64,000 nt of DNA from Dermatobacter hominis (lineage in GTDB: Bacteria; Actinomycetota; Acidimicrobiia; Acidimicrobiales; Microtrichaceae), in assembly GCF_020715685.1 (NCBI RefSeq), contig NZ_CP085840.1, positions 4,092,001 to 4,156,000 on the forward strand, in the 5' to 3' direction. The translations under genes were made by a program, and so were the position numbers. A model generated the notes under the pieces. The model was given only the letters and a program-made list of their open reading frames with translations. It did no database searches and had not been told where the DNA came from. The stretch's first letter is position 1. Every line of letters begins with the position of its first letter. Shown one piece after another: positions 53,226 through 64,000 of the stretch.

Positions 53226-54058
53226 CAGGAGCTCCTCGGGGCCCAGGGGGTGAGCAGTCGGCCGATCAGCGCCGTGATGCCGTAGGCGATGCCGGCGATG
53301 GCGGTGGACACCAGGGCGATGCCCCAGGTGCGGTCGATGTTCAGCGCCTGCTGCGAGGCGATCATCGTGACGCCCAGCCCGGACTCGCCGCCCAGGTACT
53401 CACCGATGATGGCACCGAGCAGCGCGGCGGGCGCCGCGATGCGGAGGCCGGCGAACAGGCTCGGGAGGGCGGACTTGAAGCGCACCTTGCGCATCTGGCT
53501 CCACCCGCCGCCGCCGTAGGCCTTCACCAGGTCCATGGACGTCGGGTCCGCGCTGCGCAGGCCGACGAGGGCGCCGATGAGCGTGGTGAAGAAGCACGTC
53601 ATCGCCGAGAGGATGATCTTCGGCGTCGACCCGTCGTAGAGGATCTGCAGGATCGGGCCGATCGCGATGATCGGCAGGCAGTACGCCGCGATCGCCACCT
53701 TCATGGCGAAGCGCTCCACCAGCGGGATGGCCACGAACATGATCGCCAGGGCGATGGCGATCGAGTTGCCCCAGATCCAGCCCCACATCGCCTCGTTCAG
53801 CGTGGTGCGGATGTTCGGCCAGTAGAACGACCACCCGTCCTCGAAGATCTGCGAGACGATCGCGGTGGGCGGCGGGATGGCCCGGGACTCGGCGAAGATG
53901 GTCATGCCGACGATCTGCCAGATGATGAGGAAGCCCGCGAAGCCGCCGATCGTGGCCAGGGTCGAGGACCTCACGTGCAGCCGTTCGGCCCACGTCCGCC
54001 GGGGTTCGGTCTCCGCGCCTGCAGGCCCGGAGTCGGTCGCCGTGGCGATGGCGGTCAT
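53225..54058 (-). CDS. ABC transporter permease, NitT/TauT (SsuC/ThiX) type (1)
   Basis: 277 residues, six helices. The coupling loop is [19 protein letters not shown] followed by [32 protein letters not shown]. Its ATG overlaps the ATPase stop (ATGA). Two different permease genes in one operon indicate a heterodimeric transporter. Confidence 0.88.
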   Translation of the reverse strand: MTAIATATDSGPAGAETEPRRTWAERLHVRSSTLATIGGFAGFLIIWQIVGMTIFAESRAIPPPTAIVSQIFEDGWSFYWPNIRTTLNEAMWGWIWGNSIAIALAIMFVAIPLVERFAMKVAIAAYCLPIIAIGPILQILYDGSTPKIILSAMTCFFTTLIGALVGLRSADPTSMDLVKAYGGGGWSQMRKVRFKSALPSLFAGLRIAAPAALLGAIIGEYLGGESGLGVTMIASQQALNIDRTWGIALVSTAIAGIAYGITALIGRLLTPWAPRSS

Positions 54059-54906
54059 GTGTCGTCTCCGGAGGGGGCGACCCCGCCGGAGAAGAGCAGA
54101 TCGGAGAAGTGGTCGCAGAGCTGGTGGAAGTGCTCGGTGCGCATCATGTCGGGGTGGCGGGGGCGGGGCAGGTCGATCTCGACCTTGGCCGCCACCCGGC
54201 CGGGGCGGGCGCTCATCACCACGACGACGTCCGACAGGAACACCGCCTCGGAGATCGAGTGGGTCACGAGCAGCGTCGTGCACTGGCGCTCGGTCCAGAT
54301 CCGCTGCAGCTCGAGGTTCAGGCGCTGACGGGTCATCTCGTCGAGGGCGCCGAACGGCTCGTCGAGCAGCAGGATCTTGGGCTCCACGACCAGGGCTCGG
54401 GCGATGGCGACCCGCTGGCGCATGCCGCCCGACAGCTGGGCCGGCCGGTGGTCCTCGAATCCCTCGAGGCCGACCAGCTGGATGAGGTCGGGGATGACGT
54501 CGTCGTCCACCTTCAGGCCGCTGACCTCGAGCGGCAGGCGGATGTTCTGCGTGACCGTGCGCCACGGCAGCAGGGCTGCGTCCTGGAACGCGATGCCCAG
54601 GTCGTGGTTGCGCCGGGCGAGCTCCGGCTTCTCGTGGTGGACCCGGGCGCTGCCCGACGTGGGCTCGTCGAGGTCCGCCAGGATCCGCAGGATGGTGGAC
54701 TTGCCGCACCCCGACGGGCCGAGGAGGGAGACGAACGCCCCCTCCTCGACCGCGAAGCTGACCTGGTCGAGCGCCGTGACCGCCGACCTGCCGGTCCCGA
54801 ACACCTTCGAGAGGTTGTGGATCGCGATGCCGCTGTCGGCGGTCTTCGCGATCTGGTGGGCCGGTGCCGAGCCCGTCCCGGCCTCGGGCTCCGTGGCGAC
54901 GGTCAT
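54055..54906 (-). CDS. ABC transporter ATP-binding protein, NitT/TauT type
   Basis: 283 residues. Walker [11 protein letters not shown]-loop [10 protein letters not shown], signature [15 protein letters not shown], Walker [17 protein letters not shown] and H-loop [15 protein letters not shown] are intact. The start at 54906 has GGAG 8 nt upstream. It energises the importer formed with the two permeases and the lipoprotein at 54962. Confidence 0.93.
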   Translation of the reverse strand: MTVATEPEAGTGSAPAHQIAKTADSGIAIHNLSKVFGTGRSAVTALDQVSFAVEEGAFVSLLGPSGCGKSTILRILADLDEPTSGSARVHHEKPELARRNHDLGIAFQDAALLPWRTVTQNIRLPLEVSGLKVDDDVIPDLIQLVGLEGFEDHRPAQLSGGMRQRVAIARALVVEPKILLLDEPFGALDEMTRQRLNLELQRIWTERQCTTLLVTHSISEAVFLSDVVVVMSARPGRVAAKVEIDLPRPRHPDMMRTEHFHQLCDHFSDLLFSGGVAPSGDDT

Positions 54907-54961
54907 GTCGTCTCCTTCTTCCACGTCGGGGTGCGGTTCGTCCTGGACGTGCGCGCCGGCC

Positions 54962-56050
54962 TCAGCCCGGCGTCACCGGATCCTTGAGCTCGGGGTTCTC
55001 CTCGTAGAGCTCGTTGACGATCGACAGGTCGAAGAGCTTGTCCTTGTCGATCTTGATGTCGCCGAGGGCCAGCGTGGCGAGGGTCTCGTCGACGAGCTCG
55101 TCGGTGATCGTGAAGAGGCCGTTGGTCTTGGCGTCCTCGGTGTAGATGAGCTCGTTCTCGGCCTTGGACTCGAGCGTCTGCTCCTCCTCGGTCAGGCCGA
55201 GGTCCTTGCCGTAGATCTCGACCGTGTACTTGGCGCCGAGCGACGGGTCCTTGATGTTGTCCTTCCACCCCTTGTTGGCGGCGGTGAGGATGGCCTTGAT
55301 CTTGTCCCGGTCCTTCTCCAAGGCGTCCTTCTTGACGATGTACGTCTCGGAGACCATCGGGTACTTGTTGTCGTTGAGCAGGATGTTGACGGTCTCGATG
55401 CCCTGGACCTTCAGCAGGTTCGGCTCGTTGGTGACGAAGGAGAACCAGCCGTCGACCTCCTTGTTGACCAGCGGCTGCGGGTCGAACTGGACGACGACCT
55501 TCTCGATCTCCGACTGGTCGATCTCGAGCGCCTTCAGCCAGGCGTTCCACACGGGGTCGTTCACGGCCTGGACGCCGATCTTCTTGCCCTTCATCTCCTC
55601 GGGCGTGTTGATCGGGTTCTCGGCGAGCGACATCACGCAGAAGGGGTTCTTCTGGTACTCGGCACCGATGATGATGTTCGGCGCGCCCTCGAGGATCGCC
55701 GAGGCGGCGATGTCGGGGGTGGAGATGCCGATGAAGGCCTTGCCGGAGGCGACGACCGCGTCCTGCGAGACGTTCGGCCCGCCCGAGATCAGGTTGACCT
55801 TCGAGAACCCGGCGTCCTTGTAGTAGCCCTTCTGGTCCGCGATGTAGTGGCCGGCGAACTCGGCGTTCTTGATCCAGGAGAGCTGGAAGTCGAGGGTGCC
55901 GTAGTCGGCCGAACCGCCGGAGCCGCCGGAGCTGGCCTCCGAGCTGTCGTCGTCGTCGCCGCACGCCACGAGCAGGCCGCTGCTCAGCAGCGTGAAGCCG
56001 GCTGCGCCCGCGGCGCCTCGCTTCAGGAACGCTCTGCGGTCGAGTGCCAT
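54962..56050 (-). CDS. Tat-exported lipoprotein, substrate-binding protein of ABC importer (ThiY/SsuA-like)
   Basis: 362 residues. The twin-arginine-type start [11 protein letters not shown], a hydrophobic region and lipobox [10 protein letters not shown] indicate folded export and lipid anchoring. The NMT1/SsuA-like domain opens [20 protein letters not shown], the pattern of ThiY/RibY proteins that bind pyrimidine or flavin-like ligands, followed by [20 protein letters not shown]. First gene of the importer operon; operator E is 60 bp upstream. Ligand inferred to be an N-heterocycle. Confidence 0.85.
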   Translation of the reverse strand: MALDRRAFLKRGAAGAAGFTLLSSGLLVACGDDDDSSEASSGGSGGSADYGTLDFQLSWIKNAEFAGHYIADQKGYYKDAGFSKVNLISGGPNVSQDAVVASGKAFIGISTPDIAASAILEGAPNIIIGAEYQKNPFCVMSLAENPINTPEEMKGKKIGVQAVNDPVWNAWLKALEIDQSEIEKVVVQFDPQPLVNKEVDGWFSFVTNEPNLLKVQGIETVNILLNDNKYPMVSETYIVKKDALEKDRDKIKAILTAANKGWKDNIKDPSLGAKYTVEIYGKDLGLTEEEQTLESKAENELIYTEDAKTNGLFTITDELVDETLATLALGDIKIDKDKLFDLSIVNELYEENPELKDPVTPG

Positions 56051-56108
56051 CACCACCACGCCTTTCACTGGGGAACAGGTGTCGAGTCCGGACCCACCGT
56101 GGGCCCGC

Positions 56109-56125
56109 ATCAACATTTCGTTGAT
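56109..56125. promoter_or_regulatory. Cluster operator site E
   Basis: ATCAAC-ATTTC-GTTGAT, an inverted repeat with 6-bp arms; its 15-bp centre TCAACATTTCGTTGA matches site A in 12 of 15 positions. Located 60 bp before the ATG of the importer's binding protein (56050). Confidence 0.55.
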
Positions 56126-56236
56126 CTCGGGGTCACCCTAAGCACGAGCGATTTCGGCTCTGTTGGTCGGGGGTGAACGGAGTGTTTCGGTGGCACCCGG
56201 GCGGGCGTGACGTCGGGCGCAGCCCCGGCCGGCCCG

Positions 56237-57136
56237 TCAGCGGGCGGCGTTCTTCACGAACCGCCCGTCGTCGGTGTGGAGCGGCTCGCCGGTGCACCAG
56301 TGGCCGCGGACGTGCCGGCGACGGGTCTCGTCGTCGGTGCCGCGCGCCGCGGCGTGCCACAGGTAGGCGTCGTGGAGCAGCAGGTCGCCGCGCTCGGCGT
56401 ACAGCGGGATCTCGCCGGCGATCGGCTCGAACGCCAGCGGCATCTCGAACGGGGCGGGCTCGTCGGTCCACCCCGCCGAGGCGACGGAGCCCTCCGGGAT
56501 CTCGGCGTCGTTGACGTTGCGGTACGGCGTGGGGGTGGACCAGCGCTGCGAGCCCGGCAGCAGGCGGAGGAAGCCGTTGGCCGGCGAGGTGCCGTCGAGG
56601 TGGATCGTCAGCGCCACCGACGGCCAGAGGTCGAGGTGCGGGGCGCTCTGCCAGTCGGCGTGCCAGCCGATGCGGGTGTACGCGGACTCGCGCCCCGGTC
56701 GGGCGTCCTGGTACACGAAGCCGAACTGCCGCTGGTCCATCAGCCAGCAGTCGTCGCCGAGGATCGCCCGGATGGCGGGCAGCACGCCGGGGTGCGTGAC
56801 GGCCGCTGCGACCGCCGGGGACAGGTCGCTCACGTACGACACGTAGTTGGCGACGGCGACCGATCCGGCCAGCTCGTCGTCGATCAGCACGGTGGTGCCG
56901 TGCCGCTCGTCGAGCTCGCCGCGGCCGAGTGCGGCCTGTGCCGCGGCGCACTGCTCGTCGATGGCGGCGAGCTCGTCCTCGGTGAGCAGGCCCCGCAGGA
57001 CTGCGAAGCCGTTGGTGCGGAAGCAGTCGACGAGCTCCTCGAGCTGGTCGGGGCCGAACACGGCGGCGTCGCTCGACGGCCGGAGCGGACGGCCGGGCCC
57101 GGGGGATGTGGTGGTCGTGGTGGTGGCGGTGCTCAT
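56237..57136 (-). CDS. Phytanoyl-CoA dioxygenase (PhyH) family Fe(II)/2OG oxygenase
   Basis: 299 residues. FRTNGFAVLRGLLTEDELAA is the usual PhyH start. Iron ligands are H-x-D in RIGWHADWQ and the His in YLWHAAARG; the basic RRRHVRGHW may hold 2-oxoglutarate. The PhyH family hydroxylates or dealkylates small molecules. It is the 3'-most gene of a long minus-strand operon that enters from the right edge, with ATGA coupling to the Rieske gene. Confidence 0.83.
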   Translation of the reverse strand: MSTATTTTTTSPGPGRPLRPSSDAAVFGPDQLEELVDCFRTNGFAVLRGLLTEDELAAIDEQCAAAQAALGRGELDERHGTTVLIDDELAGSVAVANYVSYVSDLSPAVAAAVTHPGVLPAIRAILGDDCWLMDQRQFGFVYQDARPGRESAYTRIGWHADWQSAPHLDLWPSVALTIHLDGTSPANGFLRLLPGSQRWSTPTPYRNVNDAEIPEGSVASAGWTDEPAPFEMPLAFEPIAGEIPLYAERGDLLLHDAYLWHAAARGTDDETRRRHVRGHWCTGEPLHTDDGRFVKNAAR

Positions 57137-58278
57137 GGGGTGGCCTCCAGGAGGGACGGGACGGTGTGGGCGTCGAGCGCGCCGGGTGCAGCGCCGTCGA
57201 GCCCCTCGAGGTGGGCGCCGAGCAGGCGCCGCAGCTCGATCGTGTTGCGGTCGGCGCGGGTGTGCACCTGCTCGGTGACGGCCAGGCCGAAGTCGCGCTC
57301 GGCCAGCCGCTCGAGCAGGACGAGGTCCTCGGTCAGCACGCGGTACTCGAACTCGGCGGCGGAGCGGGCGCGCGGGTCCTCGGGCGAGGTGACGTCGTTG
57401 CGCAGCAGCACGCAGAAGAGCCGGCTCGACGTGGCGTCGACCGGGGTGACGAACACCAGGATCGTGTTCTCGACGCCGGTGAGCTCGTACTCGAGCCGGA
57501 GGCGGGCCGAGAAGGGGACCCGCCACGTGTACTCCATGGACCGGAACTGCACGAGGGGGTGCTCGCCCGTGGCCACCGCCGGGTCCTCGGGGTTGGCCAC
57601 CTCGTGGCGGTACCGCACCCGCAGCCCGGCGCCGCCGTCGGTGTCCTCGACCGCGAACGGCTCCGTCTCCGGTTGGTCCTCGAGGCCGAACGTGCCGCGG
57701 TGGACGAAGGGGAAGTGGGCGATGTCGAGGAAGTTGTCGACGAACTGCGCGCACCCGGCGGACAGGTCGGTGTCGGGCAGCCACACGGCGACGACGCCGT
57801 CGGCGTCCCACTCGGGCACCTCCAGCAGCGGGGCCGCGGGCTCGTCGAGCGCGACCCAGACGAGGCCGAGCGCCTCGGTCGTGCGGACCGGCTCGAGGTG
57901 GGCGCGCGACGGCACCGCTGCGTCCTCGCCGAGCGCGGGCACAGCCGTGCAGCGCCCTGCGCCGTCGAACCGCCACCCGTGGTACGGGCACTCGATCTCG
58001 GCGCCGCGGACGCAGCCGTCGCTGAGGCGGGCCCACCGGTGCGGGCAGCGGTCGGGGAGCGCGGTCACCGTCCCGTCGTCCAGGCGGGCGATGACGAGCT
58101 CCTCGCCGAGCACGGTCGCGGCGACAGGCCCGTCGTCGAGCGCCGCAGCGCGGCAGGCGACGTGCCAGTAGCGGCGCAGGCGGGGGTCGTCGTTGGCCAA
58201 GCGGCCGGGAGCGGAGGTGTTGGCCAAGCGGCCGGGAGCGGAGGTGTTGGCCAAGCGGCCGGGAGGGGTGGGGCTCAT
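57133..58278 (-). CDS. Rieske non-heme iron oxygenase (2) with a repetitive N-terminus
   Basis: 381 residues. The first ~28 residues contain the nine-residue repeat PGRLANTSA encoded by a 27-bp tandem repeat. Rieske ligands CPHRW and CPYHGW; mononuclear iron site D-x2-H-x4-H in DNFLDIAHFPFVHRGTFG. Demethylase or hydroxylase role expected, like oxygenase 1. The ATG at 58278 overlaps the amidohydrolase stop. No reductase gene is adjacent. Confidence 0.84.
   Translation of the reverse strand: MSPTPPGRLANTSAPGRLANTSAPGRLANDDPRLRRYWHVACRAAALDDGPVAATVLGEELVIARLDDGTVTALPDRCPHRWARLSDGCVRGAEIECPYHGWRFDGAGRCTAVPALGEDAAVPSRAHLEPVRTTEALGLVWVALDEPAAPLLEVPEWDADGVVAVWLPDTDLSAGCAQFVDNFLDIAHFPFVHRGTFGLEDQPETEPFAVEDTDGGAGLRVRYRHEVANPEDPAVATGEHPLVQFRSMEYTWRVPFSARLRLEYELTGVENTILVFVTPVDATSSRLFCVLLRNDVTSPEDPRARSAAEFEYRVLTEDLVLLERLAERDFGLAVTEQVHTRADRNTIELRRLLGAHLEGLDGAAPGALDAHTVPSLLEATP
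58192..58265. repeat. 27-bp tandem repeat in the Rieske-2 coding start
   Basis: Two full units (58192-58218, 58219-58245) and most of a third encode PGRLANTSA repeats on the minus strand. The core AGCGGCCGGGAGCGG differs from the 43201 repeat core by one base. Copy number could vary between strains without breaking the frame. Confidence 0.75.
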
Positions 58279-59771
58279 CGCGGGGCCTCCGGTTCGGGGG
58301 ACGGATCGGTCCGGTTCGGTCGGACGCGCCGTCGGGGCGGGCGCGTGGTCAGCGGCGTCAGGCCGGCCCGGTCGAGCACGGCGAGCGCCGCGGCCTGCAG
58401 CTCGACGGGCGCGACCGGCTCGAGCGTCGTGCAGCGGTGGTCCTCGACCACGCGGCGGCCGTCGATCCACACGTGGCGGACGTCGGTCGGCCGGGCCTGG
58501 AACACGAGCGCGGTGTGGGCGTCGTGGTTGGGCCACCAGTGCGATCCGCTCCGGTCGAACAGCACGAGGTCGGCCCGCTTGCCCACCTCGATCGAGCCGA
58601 CGAGGTCCTCGACGCCGAGGGCCCGGGCCCCGTCGACGGTCCCCATGCGCACCGCCTCGCACGTCGTGATCGCGTCGGGGTCGCCGGTGGTGGCCCGGGC
58701 CATGAGCACGGCCTGGCGCATCTGGGCGAGCACCGACCGCTCCGAGAGGTTGCCGTTGTCGTTGCCGAGCCCGACGACGACGCCGGCGTCGAGCAGCTGC
58801 GGCACCGGCGCGACCCCCTGCGAGCTGGCGGCGTTGGAGGTGGGGACGTGGGCGACGCTCGTGCCGGCGCGTGCGAGGAGCCGCCGGTCCCGGTCGCCGA
58901 CCTCGACGCAGTGCGAGGCGAGGAGCGACCCCGACAGCAGCCCGGTGGCGTCGAGCCACTCGACGCAGCTCATGCCCGGGCCGGACGCGGTGAACAGGTG
59001 GGAGTCGACCGGCGTCTCGCAGAGGTGCAGCGCCCACGGGCGTCCCGCCGCCGTGGCCAGCTCGGCGACGGCCCGCAGCGCCTGGGGCGTGACCACCTGG
59101 ATGAGCTCGGGTGCCGGCAGGACCCGCACGCGCCCGCCGCCACGGCCGTCGTGGTCGTCCATGGCCGCGGCCACCCGACCGATGGCGGCATCGGTCGACT
59201 CGGTGAGGCCGCGAGGGTCGAGCGTCGAGGAGGGGACGCGGCAGCGGTGGGCGTCGGTCAGGCCGGTCCACCCGTCCGGGACGCGGTCGGCGAACATCAC
59301 GCCGAAGCCCACCCTGATGCCGCTGCGCTCGTAGACCTCGACCGAGGCCTCGGTGCACTCGGCCGTGCGGCCGGCGTCGGCGGCGGCGTCGATGCCCCAG
59401 TTGTCGCAGACCGTCGTCACGCCCGCGGTGAGGGCCTCGGCGACCGCGACCGACACCGACAGGGCCGCGTCGTCGGGTCGGTAGCCGGCGAGCCCGCTGA
59501 AGTTCACGTTGACGAGCCAGTCCTGGAGGTCCCGTCCCTGCTCGATCCCACCCCGCAGCAGGGTGTCGACCATGTGGTCGTGGGTGCTGACCAGTCCGGG
59601 GGCGAGCAGCCCGCCGCCCCCGTCGACGACCTCGTCGTCGGGACCGATGGCCGGGTCGCCGGCGCCGACGCCGGTGATCGTCGTGCCGTCGACCGAGACC
59701 CAGCCCCGGTCGACCACCCGGTCGGCGGGGTCGACGGTGAGCACCGTGACGTCGGTGATGAGCAGCGTCAT
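58275..59771 (-). CDS. TRZ/ATZ-family amidohydrolase / deaminase (E)
   Basis: 498 residues. Metal site HxH in VSTHDHMVDTLLRGG, His in WALHLCETPVD, His in LASHCVEVGD and Asp in GLGNDNGNLS, all intact. The last ~25 residues are Arg/Pro-rich. The family covers guanine, cytosine and s-triazine deaminases and chlorohydrolases. Coupled to Rieske 2 downstream (ATGA), 30 bp after the phosphoribosyltransferase gene. Substrate unknown. Confidence 0.8.
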   Translation of the reverse strand: MTLLITDVTVLTVDPADRVVDRGWVSVDGTTITGVGAGDPAIGPDDEVVDGGGGLLAPGLVSTHDHMVDTLLRGGIEQGRDLQDWLVNVNFSGLAGYRPDDAALSVSVAVAEALTAGVTTVCDNWGIDAAADAGRTAECTEASVEVYERSGIRVGFGVMFADRVPDGWTGLTDAHRCRVPSSTLDPRGLTESTDAAIGRVAAAMDDHDGRGGGRVRVLPAPELIQVVTPQALRAVAELATAAGRPWALHLCETPVDSHLFTASGPGMSCVEWLDATGLLSGSLLASHCVEVGDRDRRLLARAGTSVAHVPTSNAASSQGVAPVPQLLDAGVVVGLGNDNGNLSERSVLAQMRQAVLMARATTGDPDAITTCEAVRMGTVDGARALGVEDLVGSIEVGKRADLVLFDRSGSHWWPNHDAHTALVFQARPTDVRHVWIDGRRVVEDHRCTTLEPVAPVELQAAALAVLDRAGLTPLTTRPPRRRVRPNRTDPSPEPEAPR

Positions 59772-59801
59772 CTCGGTCGGGGGGTCACCGGGCCGGGACG
59801 G

Positions 59802-60445
59802 TCACGTGATCGGCTCCCACCCGGCATCGCTGCGCCGGAACACGGGGATGGTGCCGAGCGACTCGACGAGCGCGGCGTCGGCGGGGCCGAGGAGGTCGCG
59901 CCAGTCGGCGCCCTCGGCGAGCAGGACGCCGATCGCGGCGAGCTCGCCGCCCGCGGCCCGGACGAGGCCGGCCGCGGCGTGGAGGCTGGTGCCGGTCGAG
60001 ATCACGTCGTCGACGATGACCACGCGCCGGCCCTCGACGAGGTGCTGGCGGGCCCGGTCCAGGCGGAGCTCCTGGGTGGTGTCGGTGGTGATCGACCGCA
60101 GCGGCCGGGTCAGCGCGTCGGCCAGGTGGACCTTCTTCGTCTTCTGCAGGACCAGGTAGTCGTCGAGGCCCAGCGCCCGGCTGACCTCGATCGCGACCGG
60201 GATCCCGCAGGTCGCGTTGGTGGCGATGATGTCGGGCCGATGGGGGGCCAGCCGCTCGGCGAGCTCCTCGCCGGCCTTCTCCAGCAGGCCGACGCCGTTG
60301 TCGAACGTGATGAACAGCGCGATGCCGATGTCGGGCGCCACCTCGACGATCGGCACGTCGACCGTCTGGGATCCCATCGTGACCGTGTAGGTGGGCCGGT
60401 CGGACCCGTCGTCCGGTGCGGTCGAGTCGGGGGTGGCGTCGTCGC

Positions 60446-60449
<4 letters not shown>
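59802..60449 (-). CDS. Phosphoribosyltransferase family protein (orotate/purine PRT-like)
   Basis: 215 residues. PRPP loop VVIVDDVISTGTSLHAAAGLV is canonical; IATNATCGIPVAIEVSRALG gives the pyrophosphate loop. The nearest forms are adenine/xanthine or orotate phosphoribosyltransferases. It may salvage a base released by the pathway or, less likely, act as a PurR-like regulator, although no DNA-binding domain is visible. It overlaps the Mo-hydroxylase gene by 4 bp. Confidence 0.78.
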
Positions 60450-62745
<2,296 letters not shown>

Positions 62746-62746
<1 letters not shown>

Positions 62747-63306
62747 CACGCCACCCCGGCCCGGCGTCGGGCGGCGACGGTCACGGCGGACACGATGCGG
62801 CCGTAGCCGGTGCACCGGCACAGGTTCCCGGAGATCGCCTCCCGGATCACGACCTCGTCGGGCTCGGCCAGCTCGTCGTCGGACATGCCGTCGAGGAGGT
62901 CGTGGACCGCCATCACGAGGCCCGGGGTGCAGAACCCGCACTGGACGGCGCCCTCGTCGAGGAAGGCCCGCTGGACGTCGGTCATCGGCGCCACCTCGGG
63001 CGGTGCCGGCGTCCCGGCGGGCTCGGCGGCGACGAGGCCCTCCACGGTGACGACGTCGCGCCCGGCCGCAGCCTCGGCGAGCACCAGGCACGAGCACACG
63101 AGCGCGCCGTCGAGCAGCACGGAGCACGAACCGCACTCGCCCTGCTCGCACGCGCCCTTGGCCGCAGGGAGGCCGAGCCGCTCCCGCAGGACGAACAGCA
63201 GGCTCTCGCCGGGCAGCGCGTCGAGCACCGGGCGCTCGTGGCCGTTCACCTGCAGCACCAGGGCGGCGGCGCCGGTCGGCGCCGGGTCGGACGTGGGCTC
63301 GGTCAT
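62746..63306 (-). CDS. pucE: [2Fe-2S] subunit of xanthine-dehydrogenase-type enzyme (2), PucE-like
   Basis: 186 residues. Cluster I C-x4-C-x2-C in GACEQGECGSCSVLLDG with the Cys in VCSCL, and cluster II in VQCGFCTPGLV and NLCRCTGYGRI. It has a ~20-residue insertion between the domains compared with subunit 1. Overlaps its neighbours by 1 and 4 bp. Confidence 0.88.
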
Positions 63307-64000
63307 GCGGCGCTGCTCCCTCGGGTGTCGGCGGCGGGGGCGAACAGCCGCGCCAGGGCGCGGGCCGCCAGCACGCCGACGGCGTGGCGCCGGTAGTCGG
63401 CGGTCGAGCGGTGGTCGTCGATCGGTGCCACGGCGCCGCGGACGAGCTCGCCGATCCGGGCCAGGTCCTCCCGGCCGGGCGGGGTCGGGTCGCCGGCGGC
63501 CAGCCCGTCCCAGTCGCAGACGGCGGCGGCCAGCTCCTCGGCGTCGGTCGCCCGCCCCGGGCGGGCCGACGCGGCGCCGGCGGCGAGGCCCACGCTCCGG
63601 GCGTCGAGGTCGGCGACGGCGGCGAGCGAGACGACCGAGATCACCATCGCGCTGCGGGTGCCGACCTTCAGGAACTCCTGCGGTCCCCGCAGGACCGGGA
63701 CGTGGACCGCGGCGACCAGCTCGCCCGGCTCGAGCGCCGTGCGCTTGGGCCCGGTCACGAGCTCGACGACCGGCAACGTCCGGGTCCCGCCGACCGAGGC
63801 GAGCTCGACCGTGGCGTCGAGCGCGGTCAGCACCGGCAGCGTGTCGCCGGCCGGGGAGCCGGTCGCGACGTTGCCGCCGATCGTGCCGGCGTTGCGGATC
63901 TGGGGCGAGCCGACCGTCCGGGCCGCCTGTGCGAGCGACGGCACGAGGCGGGCGAGCCCGGCGTCCATCAGCGCCGTGTAGGTGGTGGTGGCGCCGATGC
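63303..64000 (-). CDS. pucC: FAD-binding subunit of xanthine-dehydrogenase-type enzyme (2), PucC-like, cut by the right edge
   Basis: At least 231 residues; the start lies beyond base 64000. IGATTTYTALMDAGLARLVP is followed by QIRNAGTIGGNVATGSPAGDTLP, the FAD-binding signature, and the C-terminal flavoprotein domain ending in ARALARLFAP. The open frame runs through the internal ATG at 63968 to the window end, so that ATG is not the start. Further operon genes probably lie to the right. Confidence 0.85.
   Translation of the reverse strand, partial: IGATTTYTALMDAGLARLVPSLAQAARTVGSPQIRNAGTIGGNVATGSPAGDTLPVLTALDATVELASVGGTRTLPVVELVTGPKRTALEPGELVAAVHVPVLRGPQEFLKVGTRSAMVISVVSLAAVADLDARSVGLAAGAASARPGRATDAEELAAAVCDWDGLAAGDPTPPGREDLARIGELVRGAVAPIDDHRSTADYRRHAVGVLAARALARLFAPAADTRGSSAA

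Noticed and set aside
56171-56183. GTGAACGGAGTGT as a fourth PHO-box-like element
   Set aside because: It shares bases with the 35805 element, but the second unit 11 bp downstream is not GTGAAC-like.
57133-59358. A single 741-codon minus-strand frame joining a long upstream extension to the Rieske oxygenase
   Set aside because: The extension overlaps amidohydrolase E in another frame and has shadow composition. The ATG at 58278 with ATGA coupling is the real start.

Overview
The window is very GC-rich DNA, densely packed with genes and with many GTG starts. It carries F420-type flavin oxidoreductase, DUF2510, DUF2752 and SUF-with-Rieske genes. This points to an actinomycete (Actinomycetota), plausibly of the class Acidimicrobiia; the class is inference. 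No rRNA, tRNA, CRISPR array, transposase or phage gene was found. Many genes have a TAnnnT box ending 6-9 nt before the start codon, so leaderless transcription looks common.

Region 1 (1-25.8 kb) is mostly housekeeping: a secreted PHB-depolymerase-like esterase, a Ca2+-type P-ATPase, glutathione peroxidase, a BdbC/BdbD-type disulfide pair, a quinone reductase, a PuuB-like amine oxidase and an aminobutyraldehyde dehydrogenase. It also holds a scattered set for the later steps of the ethylmalonyl-CoA pathway: malyl/methylmalyl-CoA lyase, a second CitE-like lyase, methylsuccinyl-CoA dehydrogenase and a MaoC hydratase. A six-pass GGDEF-EAL protein sits directly upstream of the dehydrogenase. MutY, a metallo-beta-lactamase-fold hydrolase preceded by a PHO-box-like repeat, a flavin reductase and a gamma carbonic anhydrase follow.

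Region 2 (25.8-35.8 kb) holds a split SUF iron-sulfur locus. sufB stands apart from sufD-Rieske-sufC. Between them lie an opposite-strand PAS plus degenerate GGDEF protein that keeps the c-di-GMP I-site, and a small four-cysteine protein. No sufS or sufU follows sufC. Instead an acetamidase/formamidase gene is bracketed by two inverted copies of a ~56-bp repeat. An F420-type oxidoreductase, a pterin dehydratase and a GNAT protein follow.

Region 3 (35.8-64 kb, running off the right end) is a cluster of about 25 genes that looks built to import and oxidatively dismantle purine-like or related N-heterocycles. It contains five amidohydrolases/deaminases (one clearly of the 8-oxoguanine deaminase type), two complete xanthine-dehydrogenase-type molybdenum hydroxylases, two Rieske oxygenases, two isopenicillin-N-synthase-like Fe(II) oxygenases, a PhyH oxygenase and a ferritin-like diiron protein. 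It also has a glyoxalase-fold protein, an MFS transporter, a ThiY/SsuA-type ABC importer, a purine-nucleoside-phosphorylase-like enzyme and a phosphoribosyltransferase. Five of its promoter regions carry the same 15-bp palindrome (best copy TCAACAGTCTGTTGA), which suggests one regulon under a repressor not encoded in the window. The identity of the substrate is inference.
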